From Pseudoalteromonas gelatinilytica (GTDB lineage: Bacteria > Pseudomonadota > Gammaproteobacteria > Enterobacterales > Alteromonadaceae), in NCBI RefSeq assembly GCF_001641615.1, contig NZ_LRRU01000007.1:124001-188000 (forward strand): a stretch of 64,000 nucleotides of DNA. Direction: 5' to 3'. Position 1 is the stretch's first letter. Every line of letters begins with the position of its first letter. Below, in pieces: positions 8,308 through 17,677 of the stretch. Under the pieces are notes generated by a model. That model saw only the letters and a program-made list of their open reading frames with translations. It was not told where the DNA came from and did not search any database. The translations under genes and the position numbers were made by a program.

Positions 8308-10758
8308 TTAATCGTTACGTAGTGCGGCCATAGGTTTTGCTTTAAGTAGTAAAACCAAAGGTCTAAAGCAAGCGAATAGCGCAATACATAAGGTAATACT
8401 CCAAGCAAGTAATTGCAGTCTTACATCAAGTATCAGCCAAGACATTAGCTGGCCTTGTAACATGTAAAAACCCATCATTACCACAGCAAGTGCAACCGCA
8501 AAGCCAATGAGCACAGGGATAATAGCTTCAACACTCATCAGCTTGAATAAGCGCGCTTTTTTCGCACCTAATGCCATACGAATACCAAACTCATAACGGC
8601 GCAGACCTAGGTTGTAGCTTAGTACCCCAAAGATACCGATTGCTGCTAATAATAGAGTAAATAGCGCTAAGGTACTACATAGAACCACAGTCAGTCGGCT
8701 CATATACAGTAAATTGTCGTACTCTTGTTGCAGGTCATTAAACTGCCACATGGTTAGGTCGCTGTTCTTTTCTTTTAGCGTATTAAGTATTTGTTTATTA
8801 GTCAGCTTAACCCCATCAGAAGCTTTGATAGTAAACATGTAGCTATACGGTGTTGCTGGCCACCAAATGTGACGACCAAACGACTCATCGTAGTATTTAG
8901 GGTGATTAAAATCTTCGGTTACACCCACCACTTCATACATCTTTTCTTCTAAGCCTTGGTAGCTCTTGCCGATGATATTTCGATAATCTTGGCCTGGTAA
9001 TAAGTTCTCTGCAACGCTGACCGAGACAAGTATCTCGTTGGTTTCACCACGTATGGCTTGTTCGCTAAAGGTGCGGCCAGCGAGAATTTTGGTGTTAACT
9101 AACGCAAAGTAATCAGGCCCTACCCACTGACTAGGGAAGAAAATTGAGCTTTTACCGTTTACATCAGTCAGGGTGTTGGCATTTTGTCTTGCTGATACTG
9201 GGCTGTGACCCAGGGCAACATCATCAATGCCTTGGCTATCAAGCAAAACCTGCTTGTATTGCAGCATATGTTCGTAGCGCTCCGCCAATGACATTTGATT
9301 ATTTGGCTGGAACAGGTTGGCAAAATAAAGGTTTTCGGTATCACTGCCGAGTGGGCGGTTAATCGTGCCCATGGCTTTACTGACTACCATCACCGAAAAA
9401 CTCACAAGCAGCGCGGCAACAAACATTTGTGAGCCAATTAAAATACGCACTGTACGGCCAGATACCTGCGAAACCCCGCCTTTTCCACTGTTCTGCATTT
9501 GCGTATTTAGGGTTTTGTAATTCACCAAACGCGCTGTAATTACAGAGAAAATATAAGCAAGAGCAATACACAGTATGATGGCAACAATGACCAACGTGCT
9601 ATCAACCGCCAAGCTGTTAACCAGTGGTAATCGGCCTTCTGCCAATACTTTAAATAAACGTATGCCCCATACCGATAAAAACAGTGCAATGCTTACCGAT
9701 AAGGTCATTAAAATTAGTGACTGTAAAAAGATACTTTTAAATAACGTGCTGCGTTTAGCACCTAACACCGCCTGCAAGGCGAGGGTTTTATGTTGAGCAA
9801 GAGCGCGCGAGAAGAATAAAGTACTGACGTTAAGTACTGCAATAATCAGTAGCCCTACTGCACCGGCTAACATCATTAAGCTTAAGTCATCGTTATTACC
9901 CAGCTCAACGTCACGATAAGGAGTTACTTCAGGTTTTACATCGGTGATCCCCCCGTTGTTTAGCCACTCTGATTTAACCGTATCAATTTGCTGTTTTAAA
10001 TCGACTTTAACTTGATCTATAGTGACCCCAGGCTTTAAAACGGCAATCAGTTTTAGGTTTTTAAAAGTGTTTGTCCACGGGCTTTGCCAATCATCATTGT
10101 GAAAGAAACGGCGGTCCGCACTTGATGGAAACCACACTTCAACATCGCTTGCTTTAAACATGTAAGGGGGGCTGAATGAGTCATCAACAACACCGACGAT
10201 ACGGTGAACATAATCGGTTTCACCCGCCATGACTGAGAGTGTTTTACCAATAATGTTCGGGTCGCTGTTGTAATGCTTGCGCCAAAAGTTAGCAGAGATA
10301 ACAACGCGGTCATCAGGTGTTTCTAGCGTTTCTCCAAGGTCAAAACCCTGTCCCATTAAAAATGGCGTGTTTAATAAGTCAAAGTAGTTGCCGCCAACAT
10401 ACAGCACAGGCTCTTTAGGTTCGCCATCTAGGTTTGCAAAGATTTGCTCACCTGCATTGATCATCATACTTTGTTCAAAGCTTTGATTATGCTTAAGCCA
10501 ATGTACCATCGATTGATAGCTTTGAAAGCCGGTGGCATCGTAGTCATCATAAGTAAGTGATTGCTCAACCACCACCATGCGGCTTTCATCGTACACATCA
10601 AGGGGTTTTAAAAAGTAGCTGTTAACAAGGCTAAGCACCACAAATAAGGTGGCAAGAGTTAAAGCAAGCGTTGCGATAACCGCTGTCACAAAGCCCGGTG
10701 CATTCATTAATGATGCCCACGCTAAGCTTAGTTGGGCGCGTGTTTTGGTTAATTTCAT
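8308..10758 (-). CDS. MacB/FtsX-type ABC transporter permease
   Basis: An 816-residue permease with the duplicated layout of this family. A first TM (about 22-45) is followed by a large MacB-type periplasmic domain, a block of three to four TM segments (about 290-410) ending in an FtsX domain, then a second TM, a second periplasmic domain and three last TMs (about 680-805). The motif GIRMALGAKKARLFKL before the last TM block is characteristic. The start overlaps the stop of the ATPase gene as TAATG. Family members with HlyD partners export peptides, lipophilic drugs or lipoproteins; the substrate here is unknown. Confidence 0.9.
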   Translation of the reverse strand: MKLTKTRAQLSLAWASLMNAPGFVTAVIATLALTLATLFVVLSLVNSYFLKPLDVYDESRMVVVEQSLTYDDYDATGFQSYQSMVHWLKHNQSFEQSMMINAGEQIFANLDGEPKEPVLYVGGNYFDLLNTPFLMGQGFDLGETLETPDDRVVISANFWRKHYNSDPNIIGKTLSVMAGETDYVHRIVGVVDDSFSPPYMFKASDVEVWFPSSADRRFFHNDDWQSPWTNTFKNLKLIAVLKPGVTIDQVKVDLKQQIDTVKSEWLNNGGITDVKPEVTPYRDVELGNNDDLSLMMLAGAVGLLIIAVLNVSTLFFSRALAQHKTLALQAVLGAKRSTLFKSIFLQSLILMTLSVSIALFLSVWGIRLFKVLAEGRLPLVNSLAVDSTLVIVAIILCIALAYIFSVITARLVNYKTLNTQMQNSGKGGVSQVSGRTVRILIGSQMFVAALLVSFSVMVVSKAMGTINRPLGSDTENLYFANLFQPNNQMSLAERYEHMLQYKQVLLDSQGIDDVALGHSPVSARQNANTLTDVNGKSSIFFPSQWVGPDYFALVNTKILAGRTFSEQAIRGETNEILVSVSVAENLLPGQDYRNIIGKSYQGLEEKMYEVVGVTEDFNHPKYYDESFGRHIWWPATPYSYMFTIKASDGVKLTNKQILNTLKEKNSDLTMWQFNDLQQEYDNLLYMSRLTVVLCSTLALFTLLLAAIGIFGVLSYNLGLRRYEFGIRMALGAKKARLFKLMSVEAIIPVLIGFAVALAVVMMGFYMLQGQLMSWLILDVRLQLLAWSITLCIALFACFRPLVLLLKAKPMAALRND

Positions 10759-11510
10759 TACATCACCTCGGCGCTTTCGAGTACTTGCTCAGCAGTGTCG
10801 TTGCTAGGTGCATGGCGAGCTTCAGAGTAGGAAACAATTTCACCATCTAGCAATTTAAGTTGCGTCTTTGCACGTCCGGCATAACGTAAATCATGGGTTA
10901 CCATACAAATCGTGGTGCCTTTTTTATTCAGCTCATCAAGCAAGTCCATGACGGCATCACCATTTTTTGAATCTAAGTTACCAGTTGGCTCATCCACCAA
11001 TAAAATGCTTGGCTTGCCAGCCAGTGCGCGGGCAATAGCAATACGCTGTTGCTGACCACCGGATAATTGGTTTGGTTTATGCTGAGCACGGTGGCCCATC
11101 TCAACTTCATCAAGGGCTTGTTTTACCGCAAGCTCAATTTCGCTCGGGCTCATGGCTGGCTCTCGATAAGTGAGCGGCAGTGCTACGTTGTCAAACACCG
11201 ATAATTCATCAATTAGGTTAAACGACTGAAATATAAAACCAATGTGAAGGTTTCTAAGTTCAGCTTGCTGATCCATATCAAGGGTTTTTGTGTCGACTTC
11301 TTTAATGAAATAGTCGCCAGCAGTTGGGCTATCGAGTAAGCCTAATAATGACAGCAGCGTCGATTTACCACAGCCAGATGGGCCGCTAATGCAGATATAG
11401 TCACCTTGGTTAATATTCAGGCTGATGTCTTTTAATGCATAGGTTTCAACATTTTGGCCGCGATAAACTTTGGCGATTTTGTTTAATGAGATAAGCGTAT
11501 TGGTTTTCAT
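10758..11510 (-). CDS. MacB/LolD-type ABC transporter ATP-binding protein
   Basis: A 250-residue ATPase with Walker A GPSGCGKST, Q-loop FIFQSFNL, signature LSGGQQQR, Walker B ILLVDEPTG and switch His (VTHDL). I chose the ATG at 11510: it overlaps the adaptor stop as ATGA and has AGGA 6 bases upstream, whereas the longer in-frame version would begin well inside the adaptor gene. It energises the permease immediately downstream. Family members couple ATP hydrolysis to movement of a periplasmic domain rather than to direct transport across the inner membrane. Confidence 0.93.
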   Translation of the reverse strand: MKTNTLISLNKIAKVYRGQNVETYALKDISLNINQGDYICISGPSGCGKSTLLSLLGLLDSPTAGDYFIKEVDTKTLDMDQQAELRNLHIGFIFQSFNLIDELSVFDNVALPLTYREPAMSPSEIELAVKQALDEVEMGHRAQHKPNQLSGGQQQRIAIARALAGKPSILLVDEPTGNLDSKNGDAVMDLLDELNKKGTTICMVTHDLRYAGRAKTQLKLLDGEIVSYSEARHAPSNDTAEQVLESAEVM

Positions 11511-12784
11511 AAACTGTCCTGTTCGATTTTTATTGTTGCCAAATGCTGCCATTTAGAAAGGTCTGAAATGATCAGCTGTTCGCCCACGGTGGCACCGCTC
11601 AAAAGTTGAATTTGATTGTCACTGAGTGTACCAAATTCGATATAGGTTGGCGTTGCTAACTGGGTATTTGGATTAAGTTTAAACAGCGTGGCTTCGCTGT
11701 GAGCTTGTGCTTTTTGTGGCACGTTAATGGTTAACGCATCAGGAATAATGTTGCTAACGACATAGCCTTCAATGCTCAAATCTGGGCGGGCATTGGCAGG
11801 CAGTGTGCCTTGTAAATCAAGTTCGATGATAACTCGGCCATCGGTAACAATAGGGTCAATTCGGGTGACTTTGGCATCAACTTCACCGTGGTCTGCTTGG
11901 CTAAAAGTGTTAACTTTCGCTGCCATATTGAGTGCCACTTTTTCGGCATCAGCTTGCTTAACGCTTAGCTCTGCTTTGAGTGCTTTATTTGAGCCAACCA
12001 CCGCAAGGCGGGTACCCGGCACGAGGTTTTGACCAAGTTCAACATTCAATTCTTGCAGCATGCCATCGATGCCTGCTGTTATTTGCAGCTGATCAAAAGC
12101 CTGTTGTTCAACCTGATAATTAAGCTCAAATTGGCTTAATAGTTCTTGCTGTATTTTGTTGCGTTGTAAGTGCATTTCTTTGAGCTGAGCGAGGCGTTGC
12201 TGCTCGATACTTACGCGCTCTGTAAGCTGTGCAACGTTTAGCATGCTTCGTTTGTAATCGAGGCTTGAAACAATTCCTTGCTCGATCAGTTTGCTTTCGG
12301 CATCGACTCTAAGCTCTGCGCTTTGCAGCTCACTTTTTAATATGGCGAGATTTGCTTGGCGCTCAAGTAGCTCACTTTGCTGATTAATTTTTTGCTCATT
12401 AACACTGGCTTTTTGGCGAGCAAGTTCTAGTCGAGCGACCGATAAACGCTGCGCTTGCTGTGGGTTGACGAGGCTTAAAATCACCGTGTCTTTTTTAACG
12501 ATAGTGCCGGGGTATACATGGATAGCTTCGACCATTGCGGTGTCGGTATTGGTTAAGTAACGTTGATACTTTGGCTTTAAACGGCCAAAGCCACGTATTT
12601 TCACCACAAAATCGGCTTGTTCTACGGTTGCAATTTGCAGTTGGCTTGCAGCAACCACGGTGGGTGTAGCCCATTGATACACCATTAAAGCGCCAAGAGC
12701 CGACACGCCAATGGCTGCAGCCATAAGCCATTTTTTAGCTTTTGATTGCTGAGGTTTGCGTTTTAGTGTGCTGTCTAAATCCAT
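11507..12784 (-). CDS. HlyD/MacA-type periplasmic adaptor
   Basis: A 425-residue membrane fusion protein. A basic N-terminus precedes one TM anchor (about residues 19-38, WLMAAAIGVSALGALMVYQW). Then come a biotinyl-lipoyl-like half motif, a long coiled coil rich in Gln/Glu/Leu (about 105-220), the second lipoyl half and a beta-barrel domain. It is the first gene of the operon and would link the MacB-type pump to an outer-membrane channel encoded elsewhere. The upstream 158 bases hold a sigma-54-type promoter; the ribosome site before the ATG is weak. Confidence 0.9.
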   Translation of the reverse strand: MDLDSTLKRKPQQSKAKKWLMAAAIGVSALGALMVYQWATPTVVAASQLQIATVEQADFVVKIRGFGRLKPKYQRYLTNTDTAMVEAIHVYPGTIVKKDTVILSLVNPQQAQRLSVARLELARQKASVNEQKINQQSELLERQANLAILKSELQSAELRVDAESKLIEQGIVSSLDYKRSMLNVAQLTERVSIEQQRLAQLKEMHLQRNKIQQELLSQFELNYQVEQQAFDQLQITAGIDGMLQELNVELGQNLVPGTRLAVVGSNKALKAELSVKQADAEKVALNMAAKVNTFSQADHGEVDAKVTRIDPIVTDGRVIIELDLQGTLPANARPDLSIEGYVVSNIIPDALTINVPQKAQAHSEATLFKLNPNTQLATPTYIEFGTLSDNQIQLLSGATVGEQLIISDLSKWQHLATIKIEQDSL

Positions 12785-12821
12785 GATACTGATAAAATTA
12801 AATAATCATGGAATAGCTAAG

Positions 12822-12836
12822 GCGAGTTTTGTGCCA
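12822..12836 (-). promoter_or_regulatory. Putative sigma-54 (RpoN) promoter of the efflux operon
   Basis: Read on the minus strand the site is TGGCAC-AAAAC-TCGC. It matches the sigma-54 consensus TGGCAC-N5-TTGC with exact spacing and one mismatch, keeping the essential GG (-24) and GC (-12). A start about 12 bases downstream gives a leader of roughly 26 bases before the adaptor ATG at 12784. An NtrC-type regulator gene lies in the same operon. Confidence 0.65.
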
Positions 12837-12889
12837 ATTGTTAAGGTGTTGATTTTAATGGTTTTGTATTTGGTGGAGGAAATGGTTTT

Positions 12890-12924
12890 TCCCACTTCTG
12901 GGATTAATACAATCAAAAGTGGGA
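12890..12924. repeat. 8-bp inverted repeat with wide loop
   Basis: TCCCACTT (12890-12897) and AAGTGGGA (12917-12924) are perfect inverse copies 19 bases apart. The pair lies about 55-90 bases upstream of the sigma-54-type promoter and also just past the stop of the serine hydrolase gene. It could be an activator site for the NtrC-type regulator or a weak terminator hairpin; there is no T-run. Confidence 0.4.
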
Positions 12925-12942
12925 TAACCAATAATGTGTTGT

Positions 12943-14445
12943 TTACTCCATCAGCTTTGCAAGCTTAGCTAGTTGCTTTTTAGCATGTGCGTTATCAGGT
13001 TTAAGCTTTAACACATGGTTATAATTGGCGGTTGCTTGCTTTAGATCACCGAGGTACCAGTATGCCTCTGCTAAGCTATCAAAAGTATTGTAACTATGTG
13101 GGTAAAGGTGCGTATTAAGTTTAAAAATCGCTAACGCTTCATTGAGTTTATTTTGGTTAATAAGCGAGTAACCCCATAAGTTAATATCGTTTTCAGTAAA
13201 TTGAACTTGCTCATCTTTAGTTAATTGAGCGGCAGCTGTAATTGCATTTTCATAGCCTTGCACTTCAAGAACTTGCCATAAGCGTTTAATATTTTTCGCT
13301 AAACCAAAGCCATTTTCTTGTTTCATTTCAGGAATATAAAAGCTTGCTATTTCATCTACAAATTGCGATGGCATTGCGCCAATCAAGTTGGTTAAGATCA
13401 CTATCGACATATTATCTTCTGGGTAAACAAAGATACCGGCTCTGTTACCACCTATTGCAGCTAATGCCGGGTGTTCTTCTCGTCCCATAACTGGCCAGCC
13501 AATACTGTAGCCATTTACGCGTTGATTAAAGCCTTGAGTATGACCATTTTTTAGTCGAGTCGGAGTCCACATTTGCTGAATACTTTGTGCACTAATAAGC
13601 TGATTAGTTTGTAATGCCACTAGCCAATTTGCTATCTCAGTTGCTGTTGAGGCCATGCCCGCGGCTGTTTGTAGCATTGGCGAGAAAATAGCTTCTCTTG
13701 AATTTATAAGCTCATTACCATGCTTTTCGTATCGTCTAGCTGAATGTTTGACAACGTTATTGAGATTACCAAAGCCCGCTTCAAGTGTTCTGTTCATTTC
13801 AGTTTGTTGTAATTGTTTTTTTGCTATGAATTGCTGAAATGGCATCCCAGATAACTTATTAATTAACTGACCGATAATGACGTAGTTTGTTTGGTTATAT
13901 TTAAAACGGGTGCCGGTTTCGAATTCTAATGGTTTAGTTTGTACTTGTTGCCATGCATCATCAGGCCCTTGATCTGAGATTAGATTAGCAATTTCATCTT
14001 TTATGATGTCAGGTAAACCTGATGTATGGCTCATTAATTCTCTTGTTGTTATAGCATGCCACTGAGCTGGCAGTTCTGGTAGGTAAGTGCCAATAGGTGC
14101 ATTAAGGTCTAACTTCTTTTGCTCAACAAGTTGCATCAGTGCGACACCAACGAAGGCTTTAGTTGCGGAATTAATCACAAATAAAGTGTCGGCATCAACG
14201 GCGATATTATCTTCTATATTTGCAACTCCGTAGCTGGCAACTTTCGTTATTTTATTATTTTGCACAACAGCGAGTTGTAGTCCTGGAATATGCCTTTTTT
14301 GCATTAGCTCAACCAGCCATTGGTCGAGCTCATCTGCATGTGCAGAAAAGGTACTCAAAGTGGATAGAAGAGCAATCGTTGGAAGGATTAATTTTTTGCC
14401 AAGTTTTTTGCAAGCTGTGTACACGATGTTGTCCTTAGTGTTCAT
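12943..14445 (-). CDS. Secreted serine hydrolase (beta-lactamase/class C family) with C-terminal TPRs
   Basis: A 500-residue protein with a signal peptide (hydrophobic about residues 20-36, cleavage after AHA). The beta-lactamase fold has the nucleophile motif SATK at about 93-96. The second motif reads YNQ, with Gln where Asn is usual (YxN), which is common in esterase-like members. The last roughly 100 residues form TPR-like helices (LAEAYWYLGDLKQATANYNHVLKLKPDN). Proteins of this type are usually D-aminopeptidases, esterases or peptidoglycan-linked hydrolases rather than true beta-lactamases; the substrate is unknown. It is a single gene, with a 20-bp palindrome about 115 bases upstream of its start. 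Confidence 0.82.
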   Translation of the reverse strand: MNTKDNIVYTACKKLGKKLILPTIALLSTLSTFSAHADELDQWLVELMQKRHIPGLQLAVVQNNKITKVASYGVANIEDNIAVDADTLFVINSATKAFVGVALMQLVEQKKLDLNAPIGTYLPELPAQWHAITTRELMSHTSGLPDIIKDEIANLISDQGPDDAWQQVQTKPLEFETGTRFKYNQTNYVIIGQLINKLSGMPFQQFIAKKQLQQTEMNRTLEAGFGNLNNVVKHSARRYEKHGNELINSREAIFSPMLQTAAGMASTATEIANWLVALQTNQLISAQSIQQMWTPTRLKNGHTQGFNQRVNGYSIGWPVMGREEHPALAAIGGNRAGIFVYPEDNMSIVILTNLIGAMPSQFVDEIASFYIPEMKQENGFGLAKNIKRLWQVLEVQGYENAITAAAQLTKDEQVQFTENDINLWGYSLINQNKLNEALAIFKLNTHLYPHSYNTFDSLAEAYWYLGDLKQATANYNHVLKLKPDNAHAKKQLAKLAKLME

Positions 14446-14559
14446 TTGAATCTATTATTTTTTACTTAGATTGTTTTTAATGATGAGCACTAAAGCGAGG
14501 AGTATGCCAAAGTTTAACTTTATGAATTCTAAGTCTTTTGTGATTTTCCGTGATGTAAG

Positions 14560-14579
14560 AATTCCCATTTATGGGAATT
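14560..14579. repeat. 20-bp perfect palindrome AATTCCCATTTATGGGAATT
   Basis: Two 9-base arms (AATTCCCAT and ATGGGAATT) flank TT. It lies between the stop of the LuxR-type regulator (14610) and the start of the serine hydrolase (14445), both on the minus strand. Without a T-run it is a modest terminator at best; an operator for the serine hydrolase is equally possible. Confidence 0.5.
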
Positions 14580-14609
14580 TCAATTTAAACCTGGGAGTGA
14601 ATGCTTAAA

Positions 14610-15272
14610 TTAGCTTTCTTCGATTTTGCCAACCTGTGAAAGTTGATTAAATAAAATGCCTGCTTGGGTGCGGTTATAGACATTGAGTTTACGTAAAATC
14701 GCTGACACATGTTGTTTGATTGTGGTTTCTTGAATCGACATTTCGAAGGCGATTTGTTTATTCAATAAGCCGTCGGCAATCATTGCAAGTACGCGGTATT
14801 GCTGCGGAGTTAGTTTTTCGAGGTTACGAGCAAATTCGCTTTGTTCGTCGTTGATCACCACATCAGTTAAATCTACTTCAGGTGGTAACCAAGTGTCGCC
14901 ATTGAGTACATGACTAATTGCTTCACTGATGACATCTAAAGAAGATGACTTCGGAATATAGCCTGCAGCGCCAAGGCTCATGGCTTGTTTGATTATGGCT
15001 GGTGTCTCATTGGCAGAGACCATAATCACTAAGATATCAGGGTAGTGGTTACGCAGTTGCGAAAGGGCTTGTAGGCCATTTGCACCTGGGATGGTGAGGT
15101 CTAAAAATATTAGTTCAATCTCAGGGTGAGCGCTTAACAGTGTAAACAAACCATCAATGTCACTGGTTTCTTTAATATGTTCTTCTGGCACTGATGTCGC
15201 GGCAGCTTGACGCAGCGCACTTCTAAATAACGGGTGATCATCGGCGATTATGGTGTTCACAGCTAAAGACAT
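14610..15272 (-). CDS. LuxR/NarL-family response regulator (CrbR/ErdR-like)
   Basis: A 220-residue regulator. The receiver domain opens with IIADDHPLFRSALRQ, has its phosphoacceptor in LIFLDLTIPG and a Lys in YIPKSS; the LuxR-type HTH is at about 150-210 (LTPQQYRVLAMIADGLLNKQIA). I chose the ATG at 15272, where the receiver domain begins and a GGAG lies 10 bases upstream; an in-frame extension to 15365 has no receiver homology. No kinase gene is adjacent. The sequence style resembles CrbR/ErdR regulators of acetate and short-chain carbon use, which pair with remote hybrid kinases. It is the best candidate to act on the repeats at 17802-17886 (inference). Confidence 0.88.
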   Translation of the reverse strand: MSLAVNTIIADDHPLFRSALRQAAATSVPEEHIKETSDIDGLFTLLSAHPEIELIFLDLTIPGANGLQALSQLRNHYPDILVIMVSANETPAIIKQAMSLGAAGYIPKSSSLDVISEAISHVLNGDTWLPPEVDLTDVVINDEQSEFARNLEKLTPQQYRVLAMIADGLLNKQIAFEMSIQETTIKQHVSAILRKLNVYNRTQAGILFNQLSQVGKIEES

Positions 15273-15323
15273 TCCCTCGATTCTCCAATGCGTTATGTTA
15301 TAAGTGATTTTGCCTTTTGAAAC

Positions 15324-15358
15324 AAGGTTTGCCTGAGGGGAAGTTTCAGACAAACCTT
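15324..15358. terminator. Long hairpin between TonB receptor and LuxR regulator
   Basis: Arms AAGGTTTGCCTGA and TCAGACAAACCTT (13 bases, one mismatch) flank a 9-base loop. On the minus strand the hairpin starts 28 bases after the receptor stop and lies before the regulator start. It probably ends or attenuates the receptor transcript, though the following T-run is poor. Confidence 0.5.
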
Positions 15359-15385
15359 TTCTCACACAAGGATTTAGATTCTATT

Positions 15386-17677
15386 TTAGAAACGGTAACC
15401 AACAGTGAAGGCTACAGTGCGAGGGTCGCCGTAGTAACCAATTAGCGTATTATCACCACCTAAACCTGGGGTGTATTTGCTGGTATCTGTTGGGTCTGTT
15501 GGATCAGGTGCCACGAACTGGTAACCACCAATCATGTACTCTTCGTCCGTTAAGTTTTTACCGTAAAGACCTGCAGTCCAGTGACCATCTGTGCTGTACC
15601 AAGTAATACCCATATTGAAGATACCGTAAGCATCTTGCGTTAGTAGACTATCTTCTTCGAATAGCGCGTAGTCACCACGGTAGTAGTAGTTACCATTGAC
15701 AACAAAGTCACCCATTTCTGTGTACATGCGGTACGTTGCACCCAGATTAAAGGTTAAATCAGGTGTGTTTGATACACTAAAGCGATCTGATTTATCAAAT
15801 TGCTCACCAGTCACTGGGTCGTAATCAATCACGTTATCAAAGCTACTATCGATGTAACCCACTGACGCATCAAAGCTGAGTGATTCTGATGCTACATAGT
15901 TTAGTTCAAGCTCGATACCATCTGATGTTGACTCACCAATGTTACCTAAGCGTTGGTTTAGATCTGCTGCGCTGTCGCCCGGTAATACTGAAATGTATTG
16001 ACGGTCTTTATGGTCAAGGGTGAATAAAGTGACGTTTGCACGTAAGTTATTGTTCCACTCACTCTTCATACCGATTTCGAATGAATCAACGATTTCTGGT
16101 TTTGCAGCTGGCTCTGCAGTAGTTGCACGTGGGTTGAAAGTACCTGACTTAAAGCCTTGCGCATAACTTGCAAAGAACATGATGTCGTTTGAATACTGAT
16201 ATTCAACACCTGCACGTGGTGTGAAGCGTGACCATTCTTCTTCATCATCGAGTACCGTTGGTACAAGCTGACCTTCTGGGCGAGTGTAACCTGGCACCCA
16301 ACCTGACTCAGGGTAAACAATGTCAAAGATTAGGCCGTTGTTAACCTGTGCTTCTTTTTTGTCTTTGGTGTAACGCGCGCCGAGTGTCATTGACCATTTA
16401 TCGGTTAAATCAATTGAGCTTTGGATATACGCTGCTTTACTGTTTGAGTTACTACAGCCGCTTACTTCACGAGTTAGGCCTGGTGCACCTAGGCTTTGAC
16501 CTAAGATACCTAGAATAGCCTCAAATTGACCGCAAGATTCACCATCATAGTAGTAAAGACCCGAAACTAGTTTGTAGTTATCGCCTTGATGATTTAGCTG
16601 TAATTCGTGAGTGGTTTGCTCATCATCGTAAATAGCAGGTACATCGAAAATTTGCAGTGACGTGTTATCAAAGTCGATATTGGTTGGTGAGTAGCTCTCA
16701 CGGCTTGAACCGACATATTTAATGCTAGTGCTGTCAGTCATATCCCAACGAGCAGTTAGGCTGTAACCTTCAAGTTCAACTTTGTTCCATGTTGGTAAGC
16801 TGGTGTATGAGTCATACACGCTGTCTGGAACAGGTGCATCGGTAAGAATACTTGGTAGTAAACGGTAACCACCTTTTGCGTTTGATTTGTCTTCTGTTTT
16901 ATCCCACGCTAAGCGGAAGAAAAGGTCATCAGTCGGTGTGTATTCGAGAGTAACGCGTGCTGCGGTTACGTCTTTGTTGTAGTTTTCGCGGTCTTGGTTA
17001 TCAAGAGAAGACGTTAAAAACTCGCCAAAGCCATCACGGTTAAGCGTTGCAAAACCAAAACCAACGTAAAGTTTTTCGTCAACAATCGGTAATTGGCCAG
17101 TAATTTTTAAATCTTTTTGGTTATAGCTACCTACAGTGCCTTGTATATTTAACGTGGCATCACCGCTCATTTCTTTGGTGACGTATTTAATGGCACCACC
17201 GATGGTATTTTTACCGTAAAGCGTCCCTTGTGGGCCGCGTAATACTTCGATTTGTTGCACATCAAGTAGATCAAGCACGGCACCTTGTGGGCGGGCAAGA
17301 TAAACATCATCAATATAGATACCGACACCCGGCTCATAGCCCCAGAGTGGATCTTGCTGACCTACACCACGAATAAACGCAGTAATTGTAGAGTTAGTAC
17401 CACGGCTTGCTTGTAAGGTGGTATTTGGCGAGAACTGCTGAACTTCGGTCATGACGACGATGCCATTTTCAGCCAGCTCTTCAGCACCAATTGAAGTGAC
17501 TGCGACTGGCACTTCTTGCAGGTTTTCAACAGTTTTACGTGCTGTTACCTGAATACGTTCAAGTTCACCTTTTTTTGCTGCAGGTTCGGCTTGTTCTGCC
17601 GCTTGAGCACTGACACCTGCCAAAGCAAGTGATACAGCCAGAGTAAGTGGCGCGACTTTTGGGTTAAGCTTTATCAT
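15386..17677 (-). CDS. TonB-dependent outer-membrane receptor
   Basis: A 763-residue receptor with a signal peptide (cleavage near AQA). The plug domain starts at RIQVTARKTVENLQEVPVAV and includes the conserved VEVLRGPQGTLYG-like block (IEVLRGPQGTLYGKNTIGGAIKYV in parts). A long beta-barrel ends in a C-terminal aromatic residue (VGYRF). The start at 17677 is preferred because AAGGA lies about 7 bases upstream and the signal peptide follows directly; a GTG start 15 codons earlier is possible. The gene is divergent from the hydroxybutyrate genes and shares their promoter region, so its ligand is probably a related compound too large for general porins. Ligand identity is inferred, not shown. 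Confidence 0.9.
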   Translation of the reverse strand: MIKLNPKVAPLTLAVSLALAGVSAQAAEQAEPAAKKGELERIQVTARKTVENLQEVPVAVTSIGAEELAENGIVVMTEVQQFSPNTTLQASRGTNSTITAFIRGVGQQDPLWGYEPGVGIYIDDVYLARPQGAVLDLLDVQQIEVLRGPQGTLYGKNTIGGAIKYVTKEMSGDATLNIQGTVGSYNQKDLKITGQLPIVDEKLYVGFGFATLNRDGFGEFLTSSLDNQDRENYNKDVTAARVTLEYTPTDDLFFRLAWDKTEDKSNAKGGYRLLPSILTDAPVPDSVYDSYTSLPTWNKVELEGYSLTARWDMTDSTSIKYVGSSRESYSPTNIDFDNTSLQIFDVPAIYDDEQTTHELQLNHQGDNYKLVSGLYYYDGESCGQFEAILGILGQSLGAPGLTREVSGCSNSNSKAAYIQSSIDLTDKWSMTLGARYTKDKKEAQVNNGLIFDIVYPESGWVPGYTRPEGQLVPTVLDDEEEWSRFTPRAGVEYQYSNDIMFFASYAQGFKSGTFNPRATTAEPAAKPEIVDSFEIGMKSEWNNNLRANVTLFTLDHKDRQYISVLPGDSAADLNQRLGNIGESTSDGIELELNYVASESLSFDASVGYIDSSFDNVIDYDPVTGEQFDKSDRFSVSNTPDLTFNLGATYRMYTEMGDFVVNGNYYYRGDYALFEEDSLLTQDAYGIFNMGITWYSTDGHWTAGLYGKNLTDEEYMIGGYQFVAPDPTDPTDTSKYTPGLGGDNTLIGYYGDPRTVAFTVGYRF

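Noticed and set aside
12943..14445. Acquired beta-lactamase resistance gene
   Set aside because: The fold is related, but the second active-site motif differs (YNQ), a TPR tail is present and no mobile element or resistance context is seen.
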